Assembly (NCBI GenBank): GCA_016708785.1
Contig: JADJFC010000015.1
Location: 62,001 to 126,000 of the forward strand
Reading direction: 5' to 3'
DNA: 64,000 bases
DNA from: Bacteroidota bacterium
Lineage (GTDB): Bacteria; Bacteroidota; Bacteroidia; AKYH767-A; 2013-40CM-41-45
In this document: one piece after another, positions 1 to 9,906 of the stretch
Layout of the letters: each line of letters opens with the position of its first letter
Numbering within the stretch: the first letter of the stretch is position 1
Program-made: the position numbers and the translations under genes
Notes under the pieces: generated by a model
Database searches by the model: none
What the model saw: only the letters and a program-made list of their open reading frames with translations
Told to the model about the DNA's origin: nothing

Positions 1-425
1 CCGAATAAGGACTAATTGTTTTTTACACTATCAAATATGGCAATACTAAACATACCAATAAATTTATTAATGCAATCGAGACCCCATTTGATATATGATT
101 TTAAAATTACTTCGGTATCACTATTTGATCTAAATGAAAAACCGGATGCAACTAATTCTTGACGAATTTCCGAGAAATTATAGACCTCGCCATTAAAGAT
201 TATCCAATATTTTTTTGATTCATCAACCATAGGTTGATGTCCAGCTAAGGAAAGATCGATAATGGATAATCTGCGAAAGCCTAAACCAAGAGAATAAAAT
301 TGTGTTTCAAAAAATTCATTTCCGGAATCATCAGGCCCTCTATGTATCAGGTCATCAGACATTTGCACTAAAGTATCTTTACCGGATTGATTTTTAAAAT
401 CAACAAAACCTGTTATTCCACACAT
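1..425 (-). CDS. asnB: asparagine synthase (glutamine-hydrolysing), N-terminal part, cut by window edge
   Basis: Class II glutamine amidotransferase domain, which frees ammonia from glutamine to amidate aspartate or, in surface-polysaccharide clusters, a sugar acid. The protein opens Met-Cys-Gly, so the nucleophile Cys2 is present after Met removal. RGPDDSG (29-35), FNGEVYN (77-83) and SDTEV (102-106) are family motifs. The written frame stops at residue 138, but one extra T in the T run at 19-24 (A on the coding strand) lets it continue as VKKQLVLIR, the normal family continuation into the active-site loop, so the stop is probably a one-base sequence error. The synthetase domain lies beyond the left edge. 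It is divergent from the methyltransferase and glycosyltransferase at 496-2387, which suggests a polysaccharide cluster extending to the left. Its promoter box ends 4 bases before the start codon. Confidence 0.9.
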
Positions 426-429
426 GGTT

Positions 430-458
430 CAAATTTAGTCAAATATTCATTCAAGCAA
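430..458 (-). promoter_or_regulatory. Bacteroidota-type promoter of asnB
   Basis: On the minus strand TTG (456-458) is followed by 18 bases and then TAAATTTG (430-437), matching the Bacteroidota -33/-7 consensus TTG...TAnnTTTG. Only AACC separates the box from the ATG at 425, so the transcript would be leaderless or nearly so. Confidence 0.6.
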
Positions 459-495
459 TTGAGTATATTAAAAATTAAATACATATTTTCACGCC

Positions 496-1323
496 ATGAG
501 TAAAAATACAATGAGTGCTAATATTGATAAAGCAGGTGAAAATTATTGGACGGAAGTATGGGAGAGAACTACATTGCCACCTCCAATCGATTTGGATTCT
601 AAATCCGTAAATGCTTATCCTGACAGAGTACTACATAATTTATTTAAGAAAATTTTTTCGACTAGAGATACAAAAGGAAAAAAATTGCTGGAAATTGGAT
701 GTGGCAATTCAATACTATTACCTTACTTGGCGAAAGAATTTGGATTTGAAGTTTATGGCATTGATTATTCAAAAAAAGGATGCTTACAAAGCGAACAAAT
801 ATTGAAACGAGATGGTATTAATGGCGTAATTTATTGCGAAGACGCCTTTAATCCGGATAAAAATTTATTAGGAAATTTTGACTTTGTTTGTTCTTTTGGG
901 GTAGTAGAACATTTTCAAGATACATCAAACACATTAAAAAGTTTCTCAGAATTTCTAAAGCCCGGTGGAATCTTAATCACATCAATTCCCAACATGAAAG
1001 GTGCAACCGGTTTATTACACAAATTGCTAAACAAACCTGTTTACGATATACATGTTCCGTTAGATAAAGATGACCTTAGAATTGCATTAGAAAAAGCCAA
1101 TTTAAAACCAGAAATAAATGAGTATTTTCTTGCTATTAGTTTTGCAATCACACTTGAAGGAATAGACGGAAAAAAAATTCCTATGTATATTTTAAAAAAA
1201 CTATTCGTCAAGTTTCTGAGATATTGCTCAAAAGTCATTTGGATTTTTGAAAATTGGTTTGGAACCTTACCTGCCGGGCGCTTGCTGTCAGGTGGTGTTA
1301 TGACTTCTGCAAGAAAGTTATAG
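496..1323 (+). CDS. class I SAM-dependent methyltransferase
   Basis: 275 residues. The SAM-binding motif I is LLEIGCGNS at about 64-72, the acidic end of beta-2 is GIDYS near 94, and a beta-4 region reads FDFVCSFGVVEHF followed by LKPGG, the layout of the Methyltransf_11/23 Rossmann methyltransferases. It probably methylates a glycan or a glycan precursor, because the next gene, 8 bases downstream, is a glycosyltransferase and asnB is divergent upstream. The C-terminal third is basic and hydrophobic and may lie at the membrane. The substrate cannot be read from the sequence. Confidence 0.85.
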   Translation: MSKNTMSANIDKAGENYWTEVWERTTLPPPIDLDSKSVNAYPDRVLHNLFKKIFSTRDTKGKKLLEIGCGNSILLPYLAKEFGFEVYGIDYSKKGCLQSEQILKRDGINGVIYCEDAFNPDKNLLGNFDFVCSFGVVEHFQDTSNTLKSFSEFLKPGGILITSIPNMKGATGLLHKLLNKPVYDIHVPLDKDDLRIALEKANLKPEINEYFLAISFAITLEGIDGKKIPMYILKKLFVKFLRYCSKVIWIFENWFGTLPAGRLLSGGVMTSARKL

Positions 1324-1331
1324 TTAACTTA

Positions 1332-2387
1332 ATGAAAAAACACAAAGCACTATACTTTTTCATAGGCAAATCTTCTTTTACAGAGAAAGACACTTTGATT
1401 CTTGAAGACTTTTTTCAGTTAAAAACCTTCAATTTTGAATTCGGTAACAAATGGAAAGTCCCTTTTCAGTTAATTTACCAATTCGCTTTCTTAGTTTGGA
1501 ATATTGGTTCAGTGAAGATCTGCTTCATTCAATTGAGTGGTTTTCATTCATTATTACCAACAATATTCTGTAAATTATTTGGCAAAAAATCTGTCATCAT
1601 AGCAGCAGGAACCGATTGTCACTCCTTTCCTTCTATCGGATACGGAAACTATCAAAGGCCATTGCTTTCGTGGGCGACCAAAATATCATTTAAGCATTGT
1701 ACTTTGATTTTGCCCAAGCACAAATCGCTGTGGCATACTAAATATACCTACGACCATCATGACTTCCCGGAACAAGGAATATCTTACTTCAATAAAGGAA
1801 TAGAGACTCCCTATGAGTGTATTGAAAATGGCTACGATGCAAGTCGATTTAAAAAATCCGGCGAATGCACACCGAATTCATTCATTACAATTGCAGGTCT
1901 TTTAAACCGGGAATCGCAGCAAAAGCTGAAAGGGATCGATCTAATTATAGAAGCAGCAGGACACTTTCCAGACTATACCTTTACAATTGTAGGAGCGGAA
2001 AATAGTTATTTCAAAGATTTGCCATCTAATATTAAATTGATTCCAAAAACCGCAAACGATAAATTACCTGCAGTTCTTAGCGCACATAAATACTATTTAC
2101 AATTAAGTATGGCTGAAGGGTTCCCGAATGCACTTTGCGAAGCTATGTTGTGTGAATGCATCCCTATAGGTTCAAATGTCTTTTCAATCCCTGAGATAAT
2201 TGGTGATACAGGCTATATTCTTGGCCATCGAAATTCGGACGAATTGAAAACACTGTTAAGTAATTTATCTGAAACGGATCAGAAAAAAAATGGACAATCT
2301 GCAAGGCAAAGGATTCTTCAAAACTATTCTCTTGAAAAAAGAAAGGAAAAATTAAAAGCAGTAATTGAGAAATTAGTCGTTACCTGA
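1332..2387 (+). CDS. glycosyltransferase family 4-like protein
   Basis: 351 residues from the ATG at 1332; a longer in-frame reading from 1254 would run into the end of the methyltransferase gene and is unlikely. GT-B fold features are visible: a C-terminal domain starting at SFITIAGLL, a VGAEN loop, and the donor-site segment AEGFPNALCEAMLCECIPIGS, in which the EGFPNxxxEAM pattern is the GT4 E-x7-E motif. It transfers a sugar from a nucleotide donor during surface glycan synthesis. It is cotranscribed with the methyltransferase and its stop overlaps by 8 bases the convergent gene at 2380. Donor and acceptor are unknown. Confidence 0.85.
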   Translation: MKKHKALYFFIGKSSFTEKDTLILEDFFQLKTFNFEFGNKWKVPFQLIYQFAFLVWNIGSVKICFIQLSGFHSLLPTIFCKLFGKKSVIIAAGTDCHSFPSIGYGNYQRPLLSWATKISFKHCTLILPKHKSLWHTKYTYDHHDFPEQGISYFNKGIETPYECIENGYDASRFKKSGECTPNSFITIAGLLNRESQQKLKGIDLIIEAAGHFPDYTFTIVGAENSYFKDLPSNIKLIPKTANDKLPAVLSAHKYYLQLSMAEGFPNALCEAMLCECIPIGSNVFSIPEIIGDTGYILGHRNSDELKTLLSNLSETDQKKNGQSARQRILQNYSLEKRKEKLKAVIEKLVVT

Positions 2388-4726
2388 TTAGGTTAATAAC
2401 GCCGGTTCGTTGTTGTTCTTCATTCTTTAGAATATAAACATAAACATCAGCAGGAACCATTTCATTCTGATATCTTCCATCCCATTCCATATTTCCGGCG
2501 TCATCATTTTCATAAATTTTAAGACCCCATCGGTTATAGATCTCTATTGAATAGGTCATACATGGCCTGTAAGTGCTGAACTTAAAGAAGTCATTAGTAC
2601 CATCCCCATTTGGAGTAAACGAATTAGGAACATACAGAAGTTCACCTAGCAATGATTCTGAAGTTACTTTATTGCCAGCCGTGTCAACACAGACCGATTC
2701 TCTGTTCACGAATAATTTCACAAGATAATCTCCAATATCTTTATAACGGTGCACCGGATTTTTCAAATTACTGAAATTGCCGTCCCCAAAATCCCAATTA
2801 TAAGTTACGGCGTTTTCAGTCACCTTATTAAAAGAAATCGCTCCTGAACAGGAATCCTGAGTTGACTCGAACTCCGCTTTTTTATATGAAACAAAATTGA
2901 TCTCTTTTGTGAGATCGACATCACATCCATAGTTAGAAACGGCAGTTAATTTAACAGGAACTGTTCCGGAGAGGGAATAAATATGTGCAGGATTAAATTG
3001 CGAAGTAGTGTCGCCATCTCCGAATGACCATAAATAGCTTTTTGCATCAGTTGTGAAATTCGAAAACTGTACAACAGAATCGCATGTTGGAACAAAATAA
3101 TCAAAATCGATTGCCGGCAAAGGTGGGATCGAAATCGAAATTTCAGAAGTATCTATACAAGTACTATCAGTAAAAATGATCTGTTGAATTGTATAATTTC
3201 CATAAGTCGAAAACGAATGAACCGGACTTTGATCGTAATGAACCGATCCATCACCAAAATCCCATCTGTATGTGCTTGCATTGACAGAAGAATCAATAGC
3301 TTTGATTGTATAACCACAAGTATCCAGTTCAATATCAAAATCAGAAACCGGGATTTTTAAAACGGTGACATTTTTAAACAGGGTATCGTAACAAGCAGAA
3401 TCGGACGAAGTGATAAGTGAAACTGAATATGTTCCAGGATTCTGATAAATGTGTTGTGGATTGATCTCTGTTGAAATAGAGTCATCGCCAAAATTCCATT
3501 TCCAAAAATTTGCGACTCCACCAATTCCAAAAGAACGATCAAAGAATTTGAATTCATTCGTACAATGTTCATTTGAAATATCAAAATAGGAATTGAAAAC
3601 AGGATTGATATGGACCAAACCAATCACTGTATCATTACAATTCGGATTAAATGCTGAATAAGCAATTAGTGTGGCCAAATAATCACCGGTATCTGCATAA
3701 GCATATGCCGGATTCATCTGTGAAGACGTATCGTTCGCAGTTGAAGGATCACCAAAATCCCAATGATAAGTAGCAGCATTATAACTTGTATTAGCAAAGT
3801 TCGCTAGCAAGGTTCCACATGAAATAGTTGGAGAAAAAATGGATGCGACAGTGATCTCAGGACAAGAGACAACATTGACTTGGAAATCGCGGATCGTTTC
3901 ACCGAGATAAATTCCATTGCGATATTCTTTTACGGTTATCCCATAAACGAATTGTCCGAGCGATCTGGGAGTTGCTGTAAGGATACCTGTATTTTCATCT
4001 ATCGCTAAAGGAGTTCCGCCAAATACATTAGCAACTGAATAAGGGTTTCGATAAACGATTCTTGCATATGGTGGTGGCTCGGGAGGATTAGGTATAGGAT
4101 TAAATCTATCGGCACCATTGAAAGGAATGGTCACACTGTAAACCAGAGAATCGCCTTCAAAATCAGTTGCAGAATGATCGAATGTAAAGGGGGCATCTTT
4201 ACAAATAAAAGTTGGTGGTCTGTTTACGAATACAGGATTAGAATTGAAAGTTGTGATCGACGGATCAGGAATAGTAGCAAAATAAGTTGCTCCGGTATTA
4301 TCTACATTTTGAACATTGATCACAGAACCATTTCTGCAACACCGTTGGTAAGTCAGAGTATATCCACCTGGAATTGGTGGAAGAGCGATATTAAAAACAT
4401 AGGTAGCAACCTGATAACAAACGTTGACCGGAGGTGCCAGACAAGGTGAATTGATGGCATTACTTACCGGACCTTGAGTAGTAATGAAGGCTTCAGTAGT
4501 AGAGATAAGTATTCCCGAAGAATTATAGACGCCGATTATTGCAGGGTCATCAAATGGTGGAATACCATTGAAGCAATCGCGATAGCAGGTAAGAGTTACT
4601 TCATATAAGTTGTTTCCAAGGAAACGATAATTCATTTCACCACCGACAATATGAGTGGCATAACTTTTCTGTTGAAAAAGCAAAACTACTAATACACTGA
4701 AAAAGAAGAATAATGTTCTTTTTCAT
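2380..4726 (-). CDS. PKD-repeat protein with gliding-motility-type (type B) T9SS C-terminal domain
   Basis: Large secreted surface protein. The mature part starts after a signal peptide; about five PKD domains carry the WDFGD-like motif (YHWDFGDPS, WKWNFGDD, YRWDFGDGS, YLWSFGDGD, YNWDFGDGN). The last about 85 residues (VPNSFTPNGDGTNDFF ... YNRWG) are the gliding motility-associated type B sorting domain used by T9SS for SprB-like adhesins. In the written frame no ATG exists and only TTG at 4683 could start it. Adding one base in the T run 4719-4723 joins an ATG at 4726 to a perfect signal peptide (MKKRTLFFFFSVLVV and on), so I place the start there. Likely a surface adhesin; the ligand is unknown. 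A good promoter precedes it. Confidence 0.85.
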
Positions 4727-4744
4727 CGTCTGAATAAAGATACC

Positions 4745-4775
4745 CAAATGTATCAAACTTTCGACTTTACTCAAA
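4745..4775 (-). promoter_or_regulatory. promoter of the PKD/gliding-type protein
   Basis: Minus strand TTTG (4772-4775), 19-base spacer, TACATTTG (4745-4752): an exact match to the Bacteroidota consensus. The box lies 18 bases upstream of the inferred ATG at 4726, which supports that start over TTG 4683. Confidence 0.65.
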
Positions 4776-4943
4776 TATAAATTGGTGAAAAAGAGCAATT
4801 TTTAGGTAAAAAAGAGGCAATTGTCAAAATCATGTAAATTATTGTACGACGGTCAATCATACAAAGAAAATATCATTCCAATGAACGGAATAAATATTAT
4901 TTATACATTAGTGCCAAAACGTTCATTAAACACTAAATAAAAT

Positions 4944-6167
4944 ATGAAAAAACTTGTCGTGCTTTTTTTACTTATTTACGCTGGACAAAAATCCAGTGCA
5001 CAATTGTCTTGGTTACAACTTCCTGATTTTCCCGGAGGGAATAGATTCGCTGTAGCCTCATTCTCATTAAATGGCAAAGGCTACATTGGCTTGGGTGTTG
5101 ATTCTTTGGTTCAAGGGTATTCCGATTTGTATGAATATGATGCTTCAAATAATCAATGGACTCAAAAAGCAAGTCTTCCTGGTGTTGGTCGATGGGCATG
5201 TGGCGTTTTTACGATTGGAGACAAAGCCTATATTGCCTGTGGAGCAATTACTGGGGGCTCAAGGACAAATCAATTATGGGAGTATGATCAGCCAACTGAC
5301 TCGTGGACACAGAAAGCAAATTTTATTGGAAGTGCTAGACAAAGTCCTGCAACATTCAGTATCGGAAACAAAGGTTATCTAGGCACTGGATATATAGGTA
5401 GTAACAGTGTTCTTGACTTTTACGAATATGACCAATTAACTAATATCTGGACAATTAAAAATCCTTTTCCTGGAATTGTCCGAAATGGCAGCGCAGGTTT
5501 TGCTATTGGCAATACAGGTTATATAGGAATGGGAAATGGAAATAATTCAACCAACTATTATAAAGATTTTTATGCATATGATCCACTTCTTAATACCTGG
5601 TCTCAAAAAGCTGATTTCACATTGCCTTTTGTAAACAGTATGAGTACCTATACCACCTCTTCATCGGCTTATGTTTTATGCGGATATTTTTATCAATTTA
5701 CCGGAATTAGTCACAACCCGCTAAATATGCTTTACAAATACGATGAAGTAAGTGATGTCTGGACTTTAGAAGGTACATTCCCGGGTTTACCACGAGGATA
5801 CGCAGGAGGATTTAGTCTAAATAATGACATTTACATTGGAGCCGGTTCACAGTCGAACGACCTGTCAGGCCGTGTACTAAAAGATTTTTGGAAATTGAGC
5901 AACGGCCTTACTTTGAAAATTACTAATCCAAATACATATGATGATTTTATTATCTATCCAAATCCTGCCGGTAATATGATTAAAATTGCAAGTTCTATCA
6001 ACGACGAAGTTCAATCAACAAGAATTTATGATTCAATTGGAAGGTTGAAGACAACTTCAAAATATAATGAACAAATAAATACTTCTGATTTGACTCCAGG
6101 ATTGTACTTTATTGAAGCAATAACTAAAAGCGGAAAAGTTCTGGATGGAAGATTTGTAAAAGAATGA
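4944..6167 (+). CDS. Kelch-repeat secreted protein with type A T9SS sorting domain
   Basis: 407 residues. A signal peptide (about 1-20, ending SSA before QLSW) is followed by about six Kelch blades in which the pattern LYEYD...N.WTQKA..PG..R....F..G...Y...G recurs, forming a beta-propeller. The last about 75 residues begin FIIYPNPAGN and contain LTPGLYFIEA, the type A sorting domain cleaved by PorU after secretion. An extracellular or cell-surface location is expected. Kelch propellers bind proteins or glycans or, in some families, act as oxidases; nothing here indicates catalysis. It ends in a bidirectional terminator shared with the convergent peptidase gene. Confidence 0.85.
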   Translation: MKKLVVLFLLIYAGQKSSAQLSWLQLPDFPGGNRFAVASFSLNGKGYIGLGVDSLVQGYSDLYEYDASNNQWTQKASLPGVGRWACGVFTIGDKAYIACGAITGGSRTNQLWEYDQPTDSWTQKANFIGSARQSPATFSIGNKGYLGTGYIGSNSVLDFYEYDQLTNIWTIKNPFPGIVRNGSAGFAIGNTGYIGMGNGNNSTNYYKDFYAYDPLLNTWSQKADFTLPFVNSMSTYTTSSSAYVLCGYFYQFTGISHNPLNMLYKYDEVSDVWTLEGTFPGLPRGYAGGFSLNNDIYIGAGSQSNDLSGRVLKDFWKLSNGLTLKITNPNTYDDFIIYPNPAGNMIKIASSINDEVQSTRIYDSIGRLKTTSKYNEQINTSDLTPGLYFIEAITKSGKVLDGRFVKE

Positions 6168-6184
6168 TAAAATAACGATCCTTT

Positions 6185-6227
6185 AAAAAGGAGTTGCGAT
6201 CTACCTATAGATCTCAACTCCTTTTTT
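6185..6227. terminator. bidirectional intrinsic terminator
   Basis: AAAAAGGAGTTG-c-GATCT, loop ACCTAT, AGATC-t-CAACTCCTTTTTT: a long stem flanked by A and T runs on both sides, placed between two convergent genes. The stop codon of the asparaginase-type gene (6201-6203) lies inside the stem. Confidence 0.85.
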
Positions 6228-7120
6228 ATTTTCAGATGTTTTCCAGGCGCGGTACATTCCATCAGAATTAAAAGCAAGTACACAATCGCCATTTGTGTTA
6301 AGAGCGACTAAACCGCCTTCGCCGCCAAATTTTTTCAGTTTATCATTAACAACAAATTCGCAAGCTTCAGTAAGTGATAAACCTTTGTATTCAATCAGGC
6401 ATGAAATGTCATATGCGACGACAGCGCGAATAAAGAATTCACCATGTCCTGTACAGGAAATAGCACATGTATTGTTGTTTGCATAAGTTCCGGCACCAAT
6501 GATTGGGCTATCTCCTACCCGATTGAATCTTTTGTTCGTCATGCCGCCGGTGGAAGTCGCTGCAGCGATATTTCCATTTTGGTCTAAAGCCACGGCACCG
6601 ACAGTGCCGAATTTTTTTTCAGTATGATCAAGTTGAAATTTATCTGTATCACGGATCTCAAGAAATTGATCGTATCTGAATTGATTGAAAAAGTAGTCTT
6701 CGTTTTCAAAATCAAGTTTTAGGAGTTTCGCAAATTCTGCTGCACCTGCCCCACTCAACATTACATGTTCTGATTTTTCCATGATCATTCGGGCAAGATG
6801 GACAGGATTCTTTACTCCGGAAATACCTGCAACTGCACCTGCCATGAGATCCTTACCGGTCATTATAGCAGCATCCATTTCATGTGAACCGTCATTAGTA
6901 AAGACAGAACCTTTCCCTGCATTAAAGAGTGGACAATTTTCAAGACTCATTACAGTAACTTCAACAGCGTCGAGAGAAGATGTCCTTTTTCAAGCGCACT
7001 GTATCCAATATTTAGAGCTTCATCTAATGCAGTTTTATATGCAATTTCCTTTTCAGGTGTCATTGTCGATTTAAGGATAGTTCCTGCACCACCGTGCAAA
7101 GCCAGAGCAATTTTTCTCAT
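6201..7120 (-). CDS. iaaA: isoaspartyl peptidase / L-asparaginase (plant-type Ntn hydrolase)
   Basis: Autocleaving Ntn hydrolase that removes beta-aspartyl residues from damaged peptides and hydrolyses asparagine. The catalytic Thr becomes N-terminal after cleavage at the GTVGAVALD segment; ATSTGG, the substrate-binding SPIIGAGTYA and TGHGE follow in family order. PLFNAGKGSVFT lies in the alpha subunit. The gene is split: the first part runs from ATG 7120 (MRKIALALHGGAGT) and the second starts near 6950. One missing base near 6985 restores GTSSLDAVEVTVMSLENCPLF, the expected family sequence. I see no signal peptide, so it is cytoplasmic. About 305 residues once repaired, normal for the family. 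Confidence 0.88.
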
Positions 7121-7462
7121 ATATCATGAATGATTAGGTTACAAAGAAAACCAAAAGGAAAGGATAATTGTAAATAACTCCTTTAAAACCTGATTATTTT
7201 TTGATTGATGTTCAAATTAGCTGTTTAAAGACTTAAAAATTACAAGCCGGCAATTTTGAATAAAACCAATTTACTCCAAAAGATCTTTTAAAAAACGTAA
7301 AAAATCAGATTTTGGAGTAGGGTTTCATAATCATTCCAGAATGAAGGTTGAATTGAGCCGAAAACCTTACAAGATGATGAATTCGCTGTTTAGTTCAATT
7401 CATGACCTCTGTCACAACGTAGTTTGCGAACATATCAGAAAATTAAAATCTCTGACCCGCAA
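7121..7462. other. 342-base divergent intergenic region with a hairpin
   Basis: Lies between the divergent starts of the isoaspartyl peptidase (7120) and the secreted protein (7463). It contains an inverted repeat, TACTCCAAAA (7272-7281) against TTTTGGAGTA (7310-7319), enclosing an A-rich loop. I recognise no gene in it and no convincing consensus promoter for either gene. Confidence 0.5.
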
Positions 7463-9426
7463 ATGAAACACAAATACTTAATCGCACTCCTTGCTTTCTA
7501 TCTGTTCTCCTTCAGAGTAGAAGCACAACAGACACCTGCTTTCCGTGGTATTTATATCGATAGTTTCGATGATATCTTAGGTAACACAGTGAAAGAAGAC
7601 AGTCTGCTACAATATGCTTCTGATAGCTCATTCAACTATCTTGCATTGTATGATCTTCATACCATCAACTTCAGTAATTCAACACAAGTTAACCGACTTG
7701 CTTCATTCATTAGAAAAGCGAGAGAGACTTATGGAATTTCAGGAATAGGTGCCGTAGGGGAAAGCTATTCTACGTTTGCAAATAAGATCGCACCTTATAA
7801 TTCAAGCCGTACGAATGCAAATGAGAAATTCAGTGTATTCAATCTGGAATTTGAATTCTGGACAGCATCTTCAGTAAATCCGGGCGGGTACTATTGCACA
7901 CAATATTTACAACCAAATGGATGTGCATGTGATTCAAGTGGCGGTTTTAAATTTTTTATAGAAAATATGCATAAGATTGATTCACTTGCAACAGTTCAGG
8001 AGCTACATCAGAAACATACTTAGGTTGGTTCAATCAGGGCCAGGGTTCACAGATACAAAGAAATGTAAACAGAATACTTTTGCATGCATACAGAGTGGAT
8101 CCTTCATCTGTTTATGGATACAGCAAAACAAGATTACAATATCTTGCTTCAAATAATACTACAGTAAATGTAGCGCCAATATTTTCATCCGAACCCAACT
8201 TTATGGGACCGTGGTTAGATTCTCATTCACAAATTGAAGCATTCAACAAATACAAAGCAGATTTTCAGGCTGATAATTCATCGAGTGTACAATATATAAA
8301 CCTATTAGGATATCAATGGTTTGATTATGGATACATGCCAAAGCCAATACCCGGATCAGGTAATACCTCATTCACTGCTACTATTAATGCTTCGGGTGCC
8401 ACCTCATTTTGCGCAGGAGAAAGTGTTACGATTACAGCCGGTGGCGGTACGTCGTATCTTTGGTCAAATAATGCCATCACTTCATCCATAACTGTTAATA
8501 CTTCGGGAACGTATTCTTGTCAAGTTACAAAAAATGGTGTTACCCAAACGACTTCAACAGTTTCAGTAGTAGTGAATAGTCTGCCTACCGTTACAATTTC
8601 ACAAGGCGCACTAAACAATAATTCAATTACAGTTACTTCCATAGCAGAACCTTCAACAGGAACATTGACAGGCTACCAATGGAAATTAAATAACTCAACG
8701 ATCAGTGGTGCGACATCTGCAGATTATATTGCAACAGCAACAGGAGATTACAAAGTAGAAGTCACTAACAGTGCAGGTTGTTCAGCAACATCGGCAATAG
8801 AAAATGTAGTAATACCGACTCAACCATCGTGTATTATAACAACACCGGTAGGATTGGTTTCATCTGCTGAGAATCCAACTTCACAACGATTGAAATGGGA
8901 TGCGCTTTCTACGAGCGATTCTATTGTGATCCGTTACAAACCTGAGAATTCTTCTAATTACAGTTATATAAGAATGTTGAATGTTGGACAGACGAATTTA
9001 ATTCTGACCGGACTATTACCAAACACAAAATACCAGTGGAGATTAAAGACAGTTTGCGGAGCAACATCGGGATCATATTCTGTAAAGAAACAGTTCACTA
9101 CAATTGGGAACACAGCAATTTTCACACCTTCACAAACGGCGATGAAAACAATGGGAATTGAAGAGATCGAAGAAGAAGATCTGATGATCTATCCAAATCC
9201 GGCAAGAGAAAACATCTCCATTAAATTCTTTTCTCTTCAGGAAACAGAATCCACAATTCAATTCCTTGACATAAACGGAAGAATTATCAAGTTGATAAAT
9301 ACAATAGTAATTGATGGCGATAATGAGATCAGTATTGATACTCAAGAGCTGTCAAATGGAATATATTTCTTAAGGGTAATTACACCATTACAGAATGAAA
9401 CCAAGAGATTAATTGTAGAAAAATAA
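7463..9426 (+). CDS. secreted barrel-like domain protein with Ig, FN3 and T9SS domains (paralogue 1)
   Basis: Start chosen at ATG 7463, which gives a clean signal peptide ending VEAQQ; the upstream in-frame codons add nothing family-like. Residues about 28-295 form a domain shared with the genes at 9907 and 50104: LGNTVKEDSLLQYA, NLEFEFW, LLHAYR, FSSEPNFMGPWL, YINLLGYQWFDYGYMPK. The alternating strands and two invariant glutamates recall a TIM-barrel glycosidase, but I cannot assign a named family. After it come one or two Ig-like domains (SYLWSNN), a fibronectin type III domain (about 8830-9100) and a type A sorting domain (YPNPARENISI). A missing T near 7998 splits the gene; the repaired text reads SLATVSGATSETYLGW, matching the paralogue. 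Function unknown. Confidence 0.75.
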
Positions 9427-9906
9427 CAACTTAAATTTCATCCTAAAAACACAAAAACGAGCAAGGAATCCCGGGAAAGCCCCGGGATTCCTGCATTTGT
9501 GGATAACCATAGCAAAATGTTGAAAACTTTTAAAAATTAATTTAGAGTCCAAACTTCATGTACGGTACAAAGTATGTTGGATTTTCATAGCTGAGGGGCC
9601 TTGAGGAGAAAAAAGTTCGAATTTGGCGCGATTATGAAGTTTTTTATATTGAAAATATAGATGACGACTTAAAGACGAGTATCACGTAAGACTATTACAT
9701 ATATCTTCGCCAACGAAAAGATTGAGGGGAAGGAATAAACAAACCGATTGGAAACGGAGCATGTTTATTTTTAGCAGGGAACGGGAAAATCAAAAAGTTT
9801 AATTCAGGGGGAATCCTTTCATCAGGAGAGGTCTCTAATTGAACAAAAGTGACTCGCAATGCTAACTCAATAATAATTGTTGATTTAAACTAAAATTAAT
9901 ACTCAA
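9427..9906. other. 480-base intergenic region
   Basis: Begins with the hairpin at 9464-9492. The rest has no open frame I can support and no RNA gene I recognise. TATCTTCG near 9703 resembles a -7 box without a matching -33 TTG, so a long leader for the gene at 9907 is possible but unproven. Confidence 0.4.
9464..9492 (+). terminator. perfect 12-bp hairpin after the secreted protein
   Basis: AGGAATCCCGGG (9464-9475), loop AAAGC, CCCGGGATTCCT (9481-9492). The stem is perfect and GC-rich and lies 38 bases after the stop codon. No T run follows, so it may terminate weakly or protect the mRNA 3' end. Confidence 0.55.

Noticed and set aside
1254..1331. Longer N-terminus for the glycosyltransferase
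   Set aside because: The extra 26 codons overlap the end of the methyltransferase gene and have no family resemblance; ATG 1332 begins a normal GT4 sequence.
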